From Mucilaginibacter empetricola (GTDB lineage: Bacteria > Bacteroidota > Bacteroidia > Sphingobacteriales > Sphingobacteriaceae): 64,000 nucleotides of DNA. The position numbers and the translations under genes were made by a program. The notes under the pieces were generated by a model. The model saw nothing but the letters and a program-made list of their open reading frames with translations. It made no database searches and was not told where the DNA came from. How positions within the stretch are numbered: the stretch's first letter is position 1; each line of letters begins with the position of its first letter. Shown in pieces: positions 26,502 through 35,640 of this stretch. The DNA lies in the NCBI RefSeq assembly GCF_024808665.1, contig NZ_JANUBZ010000006.1, forward strand, positions 291,729-355,728, read 5' to 3'.

Positions 26502-27851
26502 ATGCAAAAAGACAAGCTGTTAATTATTGATGACGAGGAACGCCTGAGAAACCTGCTGGCGCGCATACTTCAACTGGAAGGATATGATGTACTGGTAGCC
26601 TCAACAGGCAAAGAGGGATTGAAGAAATTACAGCAGGAAGCTGTGCCGGTAGTGATCAGCGATGTTAAGTTGCCTGATATTAATGGCATTGAACTTACCT
26701 CACAAATTAAAGCCAACTTTCCATCAACAGAAATTATTGTACTAACTGCTTTTGGTACTATTAATGATGGAGTTAAAGCCATCAAATCGGGTGCGTTTGA
26801 TTATATCACCAAAGGTGATGATAACGAAAAGATTATCCCACTGGTAAGCAAAGCCATGGACAAGGCGCTGTTACAATTCAGGGTATTAGAACTGGAAGAG
26901 AAGCTAAACAACAAGTTTGGTTTCGACCGTTTGATAGGAAGATCAAATGCCATTATCGATGTCATCAAACTAGCTCAAAAAGTAGCCCTTACAGATACTA
27001 CGGTTTTGCTTTTGGGCGAAACAGGTACTGGTAAAGAAATATTTGCGGAAGCTATACACCAGGCCAGTAATCGCCATACAAAAGCTTTTGTTGCTGTAAA
27101 CTGCAGCGCTTTTACCAAAGAATTGCTGGAAAGTGAATTATTTGGCCACAAGGCCGGATCATTTACGGGTGCAGTAAAGGACAAAAAAGGTCTTTTTGAA
27201 GAAGCCAATGGCGGAACCATATTTTTGGATGAGATAGGAGAGCTTGACCACGATTTACAAGCAAAATTGTTGAGGGTGTTAGAATCGCAGCAGTTTTTGA
27301 AAATTGGCGACACCAAACCTACCCAGGTAAATGTGCGCATACTGGCTGCAACCAACCGTAATTTACAGGATGAGGTGAGCAAAGAAGGTTTCCGGTCTGA
27401 TTTGTATTATCGTTTATCTGTATTTACCATAACCCTGCCCGCCCTGCGCGACAGGAAAAAAGATATTAAACTGCTGGCCGAGTATTTTATGAATTACTTT
27501 GGCCTGAAAGTAAAGAAACAATTTGCCGGCCTCACTGAAAAATTTGTGGAAAAACTGGAAGCTTATAGCTGGCCGGGCAATATCCGTGAGCTAAAAAATG
27601 TTATTGAACGCGCTGTTATTTTGGCCGATGATAATGTTTTGGACGAAACCCTGCTGCCTTACGAAATGCAGGAACCGCAACCTATAAAGGCAAATGGTAG
27701 CTTATCTACCTTTGATCTTTCATCAATAGAAAAAATACACATACAGCGCGTATTGAATCATGCCCACGGCAACCGCGCCGAAGCTGCCCGTTTATTAAAT
27801 ATTGGCGTGGCTACTTTGTATCGTAAATTGAAGGATTACGGATTGGAGTAA
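26502..27851 (+). CDS. Sigma-54-dependent response regulator, NtrC type (putative Kdp activator)
   Basis: About 449 aa with three domains. The receiver (1-120) has DDEE, the phospho-Asp in VVISDVKLPDING, and T and K at VLTAFG and ITKGD. The AAA+ domain (about 140-370) has Walker A GETGTGKE, Walker B GGTIFLDEIGEL and the sigma-54 contact loop written GSFTGA rather than GAFTGA. A Fis-type helix-turn-helix ends it (NRAEAARLLNIGVATLYRKLKDYGL). It lies 348 bp before the kdp genes, and no OmpR-type KdpE is present anywhere in the region. It is thus the likely partner of the kinase at 36908. ATG at 26502 is preferred over TTG at 26490. Confidence 0.93.
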   Translation: MQKDKLLIIDDEERLRNLLARILQLEGYDVLVASTGKEGLKKLQQEAVPVVISDVKLPDINGIELTSQIKANFPSTEIIVLTAFGTINDGVKAIKSGAFDYITKGDDNEKIIPLVSKAMDKALLQFRVLELEEKLNNKFGFDRLIGRSNAIIDVIKLAQKVALTDTTVLLLGETGTGKEIFAEAIHQASNRHTKAFVAVNCSAFTKELLESELFGHKAGSFTGAVKDKKGLFEEANGGTIFLDEIGELDHDLQAKLLRVLESQQFLKIGDTKPTQVNVRILAATNRNLQDEVSKEGFRSDLYYRLSVFTITLPALRDRKKDIKLLAEYFMNYFGLKVKKQFAGLTEKFVEKLEAYSWPGNIRELKNVIERAVILADDNVLDETLLPYEMQEPQPIKANGSLSTFDLSSIEKIHIQRVLNHAHGNRAEAARLLNIGVATLYRKLKDYGLE

Positions 27852-27930
27852 TTTCGGATTTCGGAATTTCGATTTCGGAATTGTGAAAACTGGATTTTGG
27901 TTTTCAGTTTATTTAGCTTTTTTTATAAGC

Positions 27931-27981
27931 GTTCACGGTGTTCATGATGTTCACGGCGTTCACGCGTTCAAAAATGAACGC
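27931..27981 (+). repeat. Four 9-bp direct repeats plus hairpin
   Basis: GTTCACGGT, GTTCATGAT, GTTCACGGC and GTTCACGCG are joined head to tail at 27931-27966. They run into an inverted repeat GCGTTCA-AAAA-TGAACGC. The array sits about 80 bp after the regulator gene and about 75 bp before the first TGATA palindrome of the kdp control region. Confidence 0.6.
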
Positions 27982-28042
27982 TTCTAATGGGTGATAACTT
28001 CATGTTTTCCTTCCAATCCCACAAATTTTAGTCTGCAACCAT

Positions 28043-28070
28043 AAAATGATAAAACCCTATCATTTTGATA
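28043..28070. promoter_or_regulatory. Putative enhancer site of the kdp operon
   Basis: AAAATGATA (28043-28051), 6 nt, TATCATTTT (28058-28066) form a perfect 9-base inverted repeat. TATCA-TTT-TGATA (28058-28070) forms a second, overlapping one. The 15-mer CCTATCATTTTGATA spans 28056-28070. It lies about 100 bp before a -24/-12-like element, the usual position for an NtrC-type activator. Confidence 0.6.
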
Positions 28071-28159
28071 GCCTTTTTTTGGCGTTTACCCACTTTGGTA
28101 TAGTTTAAATAGTATTCATTTAGTTGATTTATAGTTAATTATAAATATTTTGATATTTA

Positions 28160-28175
28160 TGGCACTCCCTTGGTA
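28160..28175 (+). promoter_or_regulatory. Candidate sigma-54 promoter of kdp
   Basis: TGGCAC at 28160-28165 matches the -24 element perfectly. At the correct 12-nt spacing the -12 element reads TGGTA instead of TTGCA, so it is a weak half. Transcription would start near 28186, just before the 30-aa ORF at 28200. Confidence 0.5.
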
Positions 28176-28199
28176 TACCTCCTCGAAAATTCAAACAAA

Positions 28200-28292
28200 A
28201 TGGACGTCATACTAACTATCGCTTATATACTATGCTTCATCGTAGTATTCTGGCTTTTCTTCAAATCCGTTAATTACTTCGAAAAAATTTAA
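28200..28292 (+). CDS. 30-aa single-helix membrane protein at the head of kdp
   Basis: The frame begins MDVILTIAYILCFIVVFWLF and ends FKSVNYFEKI. One membrane helix spans about residues 4-21, followed by a short polar tail. It lies 5 nt before kdpF and looks like a small operon member rather than chance sequence: it starts just after the candidate promoter, is spaced tightly, and is well formed. I know no named family. A KdpF-like role as an accessory peptide of the KdpFABC complex is an inference. Confidence 0.65.
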   Translation: MDVILTIAYILCFIVVFWLFFKSVNYFEKI

Positions 28293-28297
28293 ACATC

Positions 28298-28375
28298 ATG
28301 TTAGCACTATTCATCGTTGCCATTGCCGTATTTATTTATATGGTTTATGTATTACTCAAACCCGAAAAATTTTAA
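28298..28375 (+). CDS. kdpF: KdpF, small subunit of the K+-transporting ATPase
   Basis: A 25-aa single-helix peptide that ends YVLLKPEKF, the characteristic KdpF C-terminus. KdpF stabilises the KdpFABC complex in the inner membrane, packed against KdpA. It lies between the 30-aa ORF and kdpA (24-nt spacer), as expected. It is below the size cut-off of most gene finders. Confidence 0.85.
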   Translation: MLALFIVAIAVFIYMVYVLLKPEKF

Positions 28376-28399
28376 TCACTATTTAAACATCAAAACAAT

Positions 28400-30115
28400 A
28401 TGAATACCGAAATAATAGGTGTCATTTTTATGTACCTGGCAACAATAGCCCTGGCCATACCGCTGGGCCGTTACATTGCCAAAGTATTTAAGGGTGAAAA
28501 AACCTTGCTCAATTTTATGGCCCCGCTCGAAAAGTTCATCTTCAAGGTTAGCGGCATCGACACTCACCGTGAGATGAACTGGAAACAGCATTTAAAGGCT
28601 TTATTGACCATCAACTTTATATGGTTGTTTTATGCTTTTTTCTGTCTGCTATTCCAGGGGCACTTGCCGCTAAACCCGGACAATAACCCTAATCAAACTC
28701 CGGATCTGGCTTTTAACACCGCATTAAGCTTTATAACTAACACCAACCTGCAGGATTATTCAGGCGAATCGGGTGCTACCTATTTTACACAGCATTTTGT
28801 GTTTATGTTTCTGCACTTTGTGAGTGCTGCAACAGGTTTGGCTGCCATGATGGTGGTTTTTAAAGCGATGAAAGAAAAAACAACTGAAAAGCTAGGTAAT
28901 TTTTGGGATTTCTTTTTGAAATCAATTACCCGGGTATTATTGCCGATCAGCTTTGTAGTTGCCGTAATATTAGCATTTAACGGTACACCAACCAGTTATA
29001 AAGGTAAAGACACCGTAATTGGCTTACAGGGCGATACTGTGCATGTTTCGCGTGGTCCTGCTGCTGCAATGATCGCTATTAAACAAGTAGGTACTAACGG
29101 TGGCGGCTGGTTCGGAACAAACTCCGCTCATCCGTTTGAAAACCCTAATTACCTGACTAATATGGTTGAAACCATAAGTATCGACCTTATTCCTATTGCG
29201 CTGGTATTTGCTTTGGGTTTCTATCTAAATAAGAAAAAGCTTTCTTGGGTAATCTATGGCGTAATGACTGTGGGGTTCTTAATCATGCTTATTCCATCTA
29301 TAACAGCCGAAATGGGCGGTAACCCAGCCATAGCGCATATGGGTATCAGTCAGCCTGGTGGCTCAATGGAAGGTAAGGAAGTTCGTTTTGGTCCGGCTGC
29401 GTCAGCTTTCTGGGGAATTACCACTACCGTAACTTCCAATGGTTCTGTTAACGCAATGCATGATAGCATGATGCCGATATCCGGATTAGCCCAAATGTTT
29501 GACATGATGATCAATGCCTTTTACGGTGGTATAGGGGTGGGCTTCCTAAACTTTTACATCTTCATCATCATTGCTGTATTTATTTCAGGATTGATGGTGG
29601 GGCGTACTCCAGAGTTTATGGGCCGTAAAATTGAGGCCCGCGAGATGAAGATAGCATCGCTGATCGCTTTATTGCACCCGTTCATCATATTGGTGGGTAC
29701 ATCGTTAGCATCCTATGTGCTGGTGCATTTTCCTAATGCTAATTGGTCAACCAAACCATCGGCATGGTTAAATAACCCCACTTTCCATGGTTTTACCGAA
29801 ATGCTTTATCAATATGCATCAAGCGCAGCCAATAACGGTTCGGGTTATGCGGGCTTAACTGCCAATAACATATTTTGGAATGTAACCACCGGGATGGTGA
29901 TATTTTTAGGCAGGTTTTTACCAATTATTGGCCCCGTAGCTATAGCAGGTATTTTAGCCAGCAAGAAAGCGGTACCAGAATCGGCCGGAACTTTAAAAAC
30001 CGACACTGCAACCTTTGGTATTATGGTATTTGCGGTAATATTCATTGTTGCTGCGCTATCATTCTTCCCAGCGTTGACTTTAGGTCCAATTGCCGAACAT
30101 TTTTCAATTAAATAA
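28400..30115 (+). CDS. kdpA: Potassium-transporting ATPase potassium-binding subunit KdpA
   Basis: A 571-aa channel-like subunit of the superfamily of K+ transporters. It has about ten membrane helices and four pore-loop repeats: [55 protein letters not shown] and [16 protein letters not shown]. The glycines of the selectivity filter (for example TNGGG) are present. The N-terminus [15 protein letters not shown] is typical. Length is normal. It starts 24 nt after kdpF and is followed by kdpB with a short spacer. Confidence 0.97.
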   Translation: MNTEIIGVIFMYLATIALAIPLGRYIAKVFKGEKTLLNFMAPLEKFIFKVSGIDTHREMNWKQHLKALLTINFIWLFYAFFCLLFQGHLPLNPDNNPNQTPDLAFNTALSFITNTNLQDYSGESGATYFTQHFVFMFLHFVSAATGLAAMMVVFKAMKEKTTEKLGNFWDFFLKSITRVLLPISFVVAVILAFNGTPTSYKGKDTVIGLQGDTVHVSRGPAAAMIAIKQVGTNGGGWFGTNSAHPFENPNYLTNMVETISIDLIPIALVFALGFYLNKKKLSWVIYGVMTVGFLIMLIPSITAEMGGNPAIAHMGISQPGGSMEGKEVRFGPAASAFWGITTTVTSNGSVNAMHDSMMPISGLAQMFDMMINAFYGGIGVGFLNFYIFIIIAVFISGLMVGRTPEFMGRKIEAREMKIASLIALLHPFIILVGTSLASYVLVHFPNANWSTKPSAWLNNPTFHGFTEMLYQYASSAANNGSGYAGLTANNIFWNVTTGMVIFLGRFLPIIGPVAIAGILASKKAVPESAGTLKTDTATFGIMVFAVIFIVAALSFFPALTLGPIAEHFSIK

Positions 30116-30131
30116 TAATAAGAATTCAATC

Positions 30132-32162
30132 ATGAAATCTGATCAAAATACATTATTTCAGGGCGATCAAATGAAAGAGGCTTTTAAGCAATCATTCATC
30201 AAACTGAATCCACGCATATTATTCCGCAACCCGGTGATGTTCACCGTGGAGATAGGAACCGTAGTAATGCTGATCGTATCAGTATTCTCCTTAACCAGTA
30301 AGGCGCAGGGGAGCTTTGGCTATAATTTTACAGTGTTCATCGTATTATTCCTTACGGTGTTGTTCGCCAATTTCGCCGAGGCTATTGCTGAGGCACGTGG
30401 TAAAGCGCAGGCAGAAAGCTTACGCAAAACCCGCGAAGAAACACCTGCCCGTTTGCTGGTTGACGGCAAAGAAACAAGGGTAATGTCATCGCAATTAAAA
30501 AAAGGTGATGTGTTTGTTTGCGAAACAGGCGACAATATTCCAACCGATGGTGAAATTATTGAAGGTATTGCTACCATTGATGAATCGGCAATTACAGGTG
30601 AGTCTGCTCCGGTTATCCGTGAGTCAGGCGGCGACAAGTCATCTGTAACTGGTGGTACAAAAGTGTTATCCGACAGGATAAAAGTAATGGTAACTACTCA
30701 GCCGGGCGAAAGCTTTCTGGATAAAATGATTGCCCTGGTTGAAGGTGCATCACGTCAAAAAACGCCAAATGAAATTGCCTTAACCATTTTGCTGGCTGGC
30801 TTTACGCTGATATTCGTAATTGTGTGCATTACCTTAAAGCCATTTGGCGACTATGCTAATACGCCTATTACTATTGCAGCGTTTATTTCCCTGTTTGTTT
30901 GCTTAATACCGACAACTATTGGCGGTCTTTTATCAGCCATTGGTATTGCCGGTATGGACAGAGCGTTACGTGCAAACGTAATCACCAAATCGGGCAAAGC
31001 GGTTGAAACTGCGGGTGACTTGGATACCCTGTTACTTGATAAAACAGGTACAATCACTATAGGTAACCGTAAGGCAACTAATTTTTATCCAACTACCGGA
31101 GTAAACGAAAAGGATTTTGTTACCGCCTGCGTTTTAAGCTCATTGGCCGATGAAACCCCCGAAGGTAAATCAATAGTTGAACTAGCCGAGCAAGGTTCAA
31201 GCAAGCTATCGGTTGTTGCTCCTAAGGATGCAGTGTTTATCAAGTTCACTGCCGAAACACGCTCAAGCGGTTTGGATACTCCTGATGGTTTACGTATCCG
31301 CAAAGGTGCTTTTGATTCTATCCGTAACATCGCACTGAAAGCTGGTAATACTTTCCCAACTGATGTGGAAGATAATGTTAAACACATTTCTTCAAATGGT
31401 GGTACACCGCTGGTAGTATCACAAAATGAACAAATATTGGGTGTAATTGAGCTACAGGATATTATTAAACCAGGCATTGCCGAACGTTTTGAGCGCCTGC
31501 GTAAAATGGGTGTAAAAACGGTAATGGTAACCGGTGATAACCCTTTAACTGCCAAATTTATTGCCAACAAAGCCGGCGTGGATGATTTTATTGCCGAGGC
31601 TAAGCCAGAGGATAAAATGAATTACATTAAAGCAGAGCAACAAGGCGGAAAGCTGGTAGCGATGATGGGCGATGGTACCAATGATGCTCCCGCTTTAGCG
31701 CAAGCGGACGTTGGTGTAGCCATGAACAGCGGTACACAGGCCGCTAAAGAAGCCGGTAACATGGTGGATTTGGATAACGACCCAACCAAGCTGATTGAAA
31801 TTGTTGAAATAGGCAAGCAATTGCTGATGACCCGTGGTACCTTAACCACCTTCTCTATAGCAAATGATGTGGCCAAATACTTCGCCATTGTGCCGGCCTT
31901 GTTTATGGTTTCTATTCCGGCGCTTAGGTCATTGAATATTATGGATCTACATAGTCCTGAATCGGCTATACTATCAGCAGTAATTTTTAACGCCATCATT
32001 ATACCGCTGCTTATCCCATTGGCATTAAAAGGTGTTGAATATAAGCCGATAGGTGCCAGTGCATTGTTACGCCGCAACCTGTTAATTTATGGTTTAGGCG
32101 GTGTTATTGTGCCATTTATCGGTATCAAGTTAATCGACCTTATGGTTGGTGTATTAATATAA
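30132..32162 (+). CDS. kdpB: Potassium-transporting ATPase ATP-binding subunit KdpB
   Basis: A P-type ATPase of about 676 aa that drives high-affinity K+ uptake. Motifs in order: the actuator loop [11 protein letters not shown], the membrane motif [21 protein letters not shown], the phosphorylation site [12 protein letters not shown], the hinge [10 protein letters not shown], and [22 protein letters not shown]. The ATG at 30132 (MKSDQNTLF) is chosen; a longer frame from 30090 overlaps kdpA and adds 14 unconserved residues. The TGES motif Ser that can be phosphorylated for inhibition is present. Confidence 0.97.
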   Translation: MKSDQNTLFQGDQMKEAFKQSFIKLNPRILFRNPVMFTVEIGTVVMLIVSVFSLTSKAQGSFGYNFTVFIVLFLTVLFANFAEAIAEARGKAQAESLRKTREETPARLLVDGKETRVMSSQLKKGDVFVCETGDNIPTDGEIIEGIATIDESAITGESAPVIRESGGDKSSVTGGTKVLSDRIKVMVTTQPGESFLDKMIALVEGASRQKTPNEIALTILLAGFTLIFVIVCITLKPFGDYANTPITIAAFISLFVCLIPTTIGGLLSAIGIAGMDRALRANVITKSGKAVETAGDLDTLLLDKTGTITIGNRKATNFYPTTGVNEKDFVTACVLSSLADETPEGKSIVELAEQGSSKLSVVAPKDAVFIKFTAETRSSGLDTPDGLRIRKGAFDSIRNIALKAGNTFPTDVEDNVKHISSNGGTPLVVSQNEQILGVIELQDIIKPGIAERFERLRKMGVKTVMVTGDNPLTAKFIANKAGVDDFIAEAKPEDKMNYIKAEQQGGKLVAMMGDGTNDAPALAQADVGVAMNSGTQAAKEAGNMVDLDNDPTKLIEIVEIGKQLLMTRGTLTTFSIANDVAKYFAIVPALFMVSIPALRSLNIMDLHSPESAILSAVIFNAIIIPLLIPLALKGVEYKPIGASALLRRNLLIYGLGGVIVPFIGIKLIDLMVGVLI

Positions 32163-32183
32163 TTAACATTAAAACTCAATAAA

Positions 32184-32750
32184 ATGAAAACGTATTTGTT
32201 GCCATCATTTAAAATTACCATCATACTGATCGTAATTCTGGCCGGCCTTTACCCTTTGTTAATAGCAGGTATAGGCAAATTTACACCGGGCCACGGCGAT
32301 GGCGAAACTGTAACTTATAAAGGCCGTGTGGTTGGTTATGCCAATATTGGCCAAAAGTTCACAAAAGATAATTATTTCTGGTCACGCCCATCGGCTGCAA
32401 ATTACCAGGCAGATGCCGGTGCCGGCTCAAACAAGGGTCCTTTAAATCCCGATTATTTGAAGGATGTAAGCGCCCGTATCGACACTTTCTTAAAGCACAA
32501 TCCTGATGTAACCCGCGATGAAATACCTGCCGAGTTAGTTACCGCATCAGGCAGTGGTTTAGACCCCGATCTTTCTCCTGCTGGTGCAAAGATACAGGTG
32601 CCACGTATTGCCAAGGTGCGCGATATCCCTGCCGCCCAGCTGTATAAAATAATTAACGACAATACAGAACGGCCGGTATTAGGTTTGTTTGGTCCGCCAA
32701 CGGTTAACGTTTTAAAAATGAACGTGGCTTTGGACGAACTTAAAAAGTAA
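32184..32750 (+). CDS. kdpC: Potassium-transporting ATPase subunit KdpC
   Basis: A 188-aa protein with one N-terminal membrane helix (about 10-30, ITIILIVILAGLYPLLIAG) and a periplasmic domain. The signature SRPSAANYQADAGAGSNKGPLNP and the block ASGSGLDPDLSPAGAKIQVPRIAKVR identify KdpC, which assists KdpAB assembly and K+ affinity. The C-terminus GPPTVNVLKMNVALD is conserved. It is the last pump gene; a hairpin and a repeat follow before the porin gene. Confidence 0.96.
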   Translation: MKTYLLPSFKITIILIVILAGLYPLLIAGIGKFTPGHGDGETVTYKGRVVGYANIGQKFTKDNYFWSRPSAANYQADAGAGSNKGPLNPDYLKDVSARIDTFLKHNPDVTRDEIPAELVTASGSGLDPDLSPAGAKIQVPRIAKVRDIPAAQLYKIINDNTERPVLGLFGPPTVNVLKMNVALDELKK

Positions 32751-32763
32751 ACCCAAGCTTACT

Positions 32764-32797
32764 AAGTCTCTCCGCCAGTCATTTGACGGGGAGACTT
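32764..32797 (+). terminator. Hairpin after kdpC
   Basis: AAGTCTC at 32764-32770 pairs with GAGACTT at 32791-32797, with CCG/CGG inside. An A-rich rather than T-rich run follows, so it may be only a partial terminator and allow read-through to the porin gene. Confidence 0.5.
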
Positions 32798-32841
32798 TAA
32801 AAAACTACTATAAAAACATGATCCTGATTAAAACCAAAACG

Positions 32842-32884
32842 AAGTCCTTCCGCCTAATAGCGGAGAGGATTTAGGAGGGGCTTT
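32842..32884. repeat. Single AATCCTCCC-type intergenic repeat
   Basis: AAGTCCTTCCGCC, a small hairpin, then GGATTTAGGAGGGGCTTT. It belongs to the same family as the pairs at 19505 and 35641, but this copy stands alone. Confidence 0.65.
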
Positions 32885-32909
32885 ATTCTAAAAATTTATA
32901 CACAAAAAA

Positions 32910-34247
32910 ATGAAAAAACAACTGCTAACAATAGTGGCCCTGGCAACTATTGTCCTAAATGTACATGCGCAACAAGACTCGGCAAAGGTCATCAAAGTGA
33001 AGAAAGATACCGTAGCCCGTTCACTGGCGTCACCATTGCCATCGCTACCATTCCCTACTTCTGATTGGGATGGTGCTCCATTAGTAGGTGCTGATGCTAC
33101 TGCTCCAATATATCCTATGCAAAAGGCATTGGGATTATTTACTAAATCAAGATTTAGATTTTATGGCTGGATTGACCCGGCTGCTAACTTAAGTACATCA
33201 AAAAATTCAAATGCACCTACCTCTTATGATCTTATACCTAATAATGTGGTGCTTGATCAGGTTGGTTTAAAATTCGATTTACAACCCAATACAGTTCAAA
33301 CAGACCATGTGTCTTTCGGCTTTTTATCAACAACCATATTTGGTACTGATTACCGGTACACTACCGGGAAGGGTTATTTCAGTAATCAATTGCTTGCAAA
33401 TAATCAGAAATACGGATTTGATCCTGCGGAGATATATGGTTTGATCTATTTTCCTAAAATTGCGGATGGTATGTTATTAAAGGTAGGTCGTTTTATTTCA
33501 CCCGCTGATATTGAGGCACAATGGGCAACCGATAACTACCTGTATTCACACTCGCTCATGTTTACTGTTGACCCTTACACCTTCACTGGCGTACAAGCAA
33601 CTTTTAAACTTGGTTCATACTGGCAATTGGAAGTTGGTTTGCATGGTGGTAATGATATGGCGCCATGGAGTCACTCTGCACAGTTAAATGGCTTATTAAT
33701 GGCCCGTTGGGTATCGCATGATAATGATGACTCTATTTACGGAGGTATCAACTCATTGGGTAACGGTGATTACACCCAACAGCATGATGACTTGCAAATG
33801 GTGGTTGCTACCTGGGGACACAAGTTTAACGAAACCTTCCACATGATGACCGAAGCATATTATATGTGGCAATTTCATGCGCTTACCGGCGGAACTGTAA
33901 TTAATGGCCCAGCACAACCATTCTTAACAGGTGTTGGTCCCGGTGTACCTATCCCGGGTAGGGAAAATGCTATCGGTGCAGTGAACTACTTCCAGATTTT
34001 GGTATCTAAAAAAGATTATATCTCTATCCGTAATGATGCTTTGGACGATCCACAGGCTGGCCGCACCGGTTATGCTACCTGGTATTCAAGCCACACCATT
34101 GGTTTTGTACACTACTTTAACGATTACATCAGGATTCGCCCGGAAATCAGGTACGAACGTGCTTATGCTGACGGTGTAACTCCTTACGATAATGGTACTA
34201 AAAAAGACCAGTATACTGCAGCTATGGATTTAATTGTCCGTTTCTAA
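32910..34247 (+). CDS. Outer-membrane beta-barrel porin (BBP2/OmpL-like)
   Basis: A 445-aa protein with a signal peptide (LLTIVALATIVLNVHAQ) and a terminal aromatic residue (DLIVRF), as for an outer-membrane barrel. Internal blocks such as FRFYGWIDPAANLSTSKN, LLKVGRFISPADIEA and DPYTFTGVQATFKLG resemble the putative beta-barrel porin-2 family. It lies 159 bp after kdpC and ends at its own terminator. Its place between the pump and its sensors suggests it supplies K+ or other ions across the outer membrane; that role is inferred from context only. Confidence 0.85.
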   Translation: MKKQLLTIVALATIVLNVHAQQDSAKVIKVKKDTVARSLASPLPSLPFPTSDWDGAPLVGADATAPIYPMQKALGLFTKSRFRFYGWIDPAANLSTSKNSNAPTSYDLIPNNVVLDQVGLKFDLQPNTVQTDHVSFGFLSTTIFGTDYRYTTGKGYFSNQLLANNQKYGFDPAEIYGLIYFPKIADGMLLKVGRFISPADIEAQWATDNYLYSHSLMFTVDPYTFTGVQATFKLGSYWQLEVGLHGGNDMAPWSHSAQLNGLLMARWVSHDNDDSIYGGINSLGNGDYTQQHDDLQMVVATWGHKFNETFHMMTEAYYMWQFHALTGGTVINGPAQPFLTGVGPGVPIPGRENAIGAVNYFQILVSKKDYISIRNDALDDPQAGRTGYATWYSSHTIGFVHYFNDYIRIRPEIRYERAYADGVTPYDNGTKKDQYTAAMDLIVRF

Positions 34248-34262
34248 AAACTATACTATAGA

Positions 34263-34295
34263 AAGAAGCGGTTGCTATTAGCGATCGCTTCTTTT
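34263..34295 (+). terminator. Intrinsic terminator after the porin gene
   Basis: AAGAAGCGGTTGCT pairs with AGCGATCGCTTCTT over 14 bp (two G-T pairs) with a 3-nt loop, followed by TTATTT. Confidence 0.75.
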
Positions 34296-34317
34296 ATTTA
34301 ACTTGGTTTTAAAATCA

Positions 34318-34647
34318 ATGGCAGTAATTAAATCGTTGTTAATTTTCATACTGGCGGGGCTTTTTGAGATAGGGGGAGGCTACCTGGTTTGGCAATGGCT
34401 TAAAGAGGATAAACCATTTTGGTATGGTTTAACGGGCGGTATAATACTGGCCCTTTACGGCGTTGTAGCTACCTGGCAAACTGCAAATTTTGGAAGGGTA
34501 TATGCTATGTATGGCGGCATTTTTATTGTACTGGCTTTGCTATGGGCCTGGAAGGTAGATGGTTTTAAACCCGACCGATACGATATTATAGGAGCTGTAA
34601 TAGCCTTGTTAGGGGCATGTATTATTATTTATACGCCACGTAGATAA
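34318..34647 (+). CDS. YnfA-family (UPF0060) small membrane protein
   Basis: 109 aa with four membrane helices. The family signature is clear: LAGLFEIGGGYLVWQWLKE, GGIILALYGVVATWQ, NFGRVYAMYGGIFIVLALLWAWKVDG and RYDIIGAVIALLGACIIIYTPR. YnfA proteins resemble small multidrug-resistance exporters, but the substrate is uncertain. ATG at 34318 is chosen over the TTG at 34303. It follows the porin terminator by 22 nt, so it may depend on read-through or on an unseen promoter. Confidence 0.93.
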   Translation: MAVIKSLLIFILAGLFEIGGGYLVWQWLKEDKPFWYGLTGGIILALYGVVATWQTANFGRVYAMYGGIFIVLALLWAWKVDGFKPDRYDIIGAVIALLGACIIIYTPRR

Positions 34648-34770
34648 TCTCCCCTGTAAATAAGCTTTCCGGTGCATTTTTCCAATAAGCCATTGTTATA
34701 AATACAACTGCTTTTTGTTTAAATCCTCGTCCTCGCCCATTAAGCAAAAGAATTTTTAACCGCTTATTAT

Positions 34771-34796
34771 AATGATAATAACCTATCATTTTGATA
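34771..34796. promoter_or_regulatory. Putative enhancer site, same 15-mer as before kdp
   Basis: AATGATA (34771-34777), 6 nt, TATCATT (34784-34790), overlapped by TATCA-TTT-TGATA. The 15-mer CCTATCATTTTGATA spans 34782-34796. The 7-6-7 layout copies that of the kdp site, including the 6-nt spacer ending in ACC. Confidence 0.6.
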
Positions 34797-34871
34797 ATGA
34801 TTTTTTGCTATATAAAAATTATTATATATGTAATGTGTTGATATATAGATAATTAATACAATAAGGAAAAC

Positions 34872-34888
34872 TTGGCATATTGATAGCA
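34872..34888 (+). promoter_or_regulatory. Candidate sigma-54 promoter (TTGGCAT-N5-TAGCA)
   Basis: TTGGCAT at 34872-34878 and TAGCA at 34884-34888 place GG and GC exactly 12 nt apart, as for -24/-12 promoters. Only single mismatches occur in each half. The start would be near 34899, about 29 nt before the ATG at 34928. The enhancer-like site lies 84 bp upstream. Confidence 0.6.
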
Positions 34889-34927
34889 ATAGGGTACACA
34901 TATTACGATATATAAAATAATAAGGAA

Positions 34928-35494
34928 ATGAAAAAGTTTAAATTATCGATGATCCTGATCATCATTATAACATTTGGGTTTATTAAAAATGTAAATGCTC
35001 AAAAACAATCAGAAGGATTGTATTTAACCTATAACGATTATTTAAATCATAAATTAAGTTACACGACCGATAAAATCAGCATACACGAATTTATCGGTAT
35101 GAAAAACGTAACGGTTATCAGCAATGGTAAAAAAATAATCATCCCTAAAAGTCAGCTATTTGGTTATCACGACAGTAACAATAACGATTACAGGTTTAAT
35201 GATGACAAAGCTTACCAGATTATTGACACTACCGGCTTTTATATTTACAGCTACGATAAATTGGTACAACAAGGCAAAGGCCCTAAACCAACCAGGGTTT
35301 ATTTCTTCAGCAAAAAGACAGATGATGCCATATTGCCTTTAACCGCTGAAAATATAGCTGTGGCTTTCCCTAAAAACACTAAATTTAAATACATGGTTGA
35401 GGTAGCATCTAAAAGCGATATAAAATTGGACGCTTATGATGCACAATCAAATGAGTATAAAATAAAGGAGTTATACACAGAAAGTTTAAAATAA
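34928..35494 (+). CDS. Secreted protein of unknown function in the Kdp region
   Basis: 188 aa with a signal peptide (KLSMILIIIITFGFIKNVNAQ). I recognise no family. The mature part begins EGLYLTYNDYLNHKLSY and continues with FIGMKNVTVISNGKKIIIPKSQLFGY; it has no cysteine and is rich in Tyr, Asn, Asp and Lys. The block YRFNDDKAYQIIDTTGFYIYS is followed by TRVYFFSKKTDD. Its own enhancer-like site and sigma-54-like promoter match those of kdp, so it is probably induced with the pump. A periplasmic or surface role in K+ limitation is an inference. Confidence 0.75.
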   Translation: MKKFKLSMILIIIITFGFIKNVNAQKQSEGLYLTYNDYLNHKLSYTTDKISIHEFIGMKNVTVISNGKKIIIPKSQLFGYHDSNNNDYRFNDDKAYQIIDTTGFYIYSYDKLVQQGKGPKPTRVYFFSKKTDDAILPLTAENIAVAFPKNTKFKYMVEVASKSDIKLDAYDAQSNEYKIKELYTESLK

Positions 35495-35603
35495 TCACAA
35501 TACGCAGGTCCGAACAACCTGTAAAGACTAGCGCGGGCTACACGTTATAATTATTTATTGTTTGATAATTATAGGTTTGGTTTGATTGAGGTCCGCGTGA
35601 AAA

Positions 35604-35627
35604 AAAGGGGGGTGTCGGCCCCCCTTT
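35604..35627 (+). terminator. GC-rich terminator hairpin
   Basis: AAAGGGGGG pairs with CCCCCCTTT across a 6-nt TGTCGG loop; A-run before, short T-run after. It separates the secreted unknown from the kdpD side. Confidence 0.75.
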
Positions 35628-35640
35628 ATAAGGTTTTGGG

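Noticed and set aside
27931..27966. Possible CRISPR-like array
   Set aside because: The repeats are only 9 bp long, adjacent without spacers, and no cas gene is present.
30090..30131. Extended kdpB start overlapping kdpA
   Set aside because: The 14 extra residues come from the kdpA end and spacer; ATG at 30132 gives a typical KdpB N-terminus.
31085..32077. Long minus-strand frames inside kdpB
   Set aside because: They mirror the conserved P-type ATPase frame and have no domain or signal of their own.
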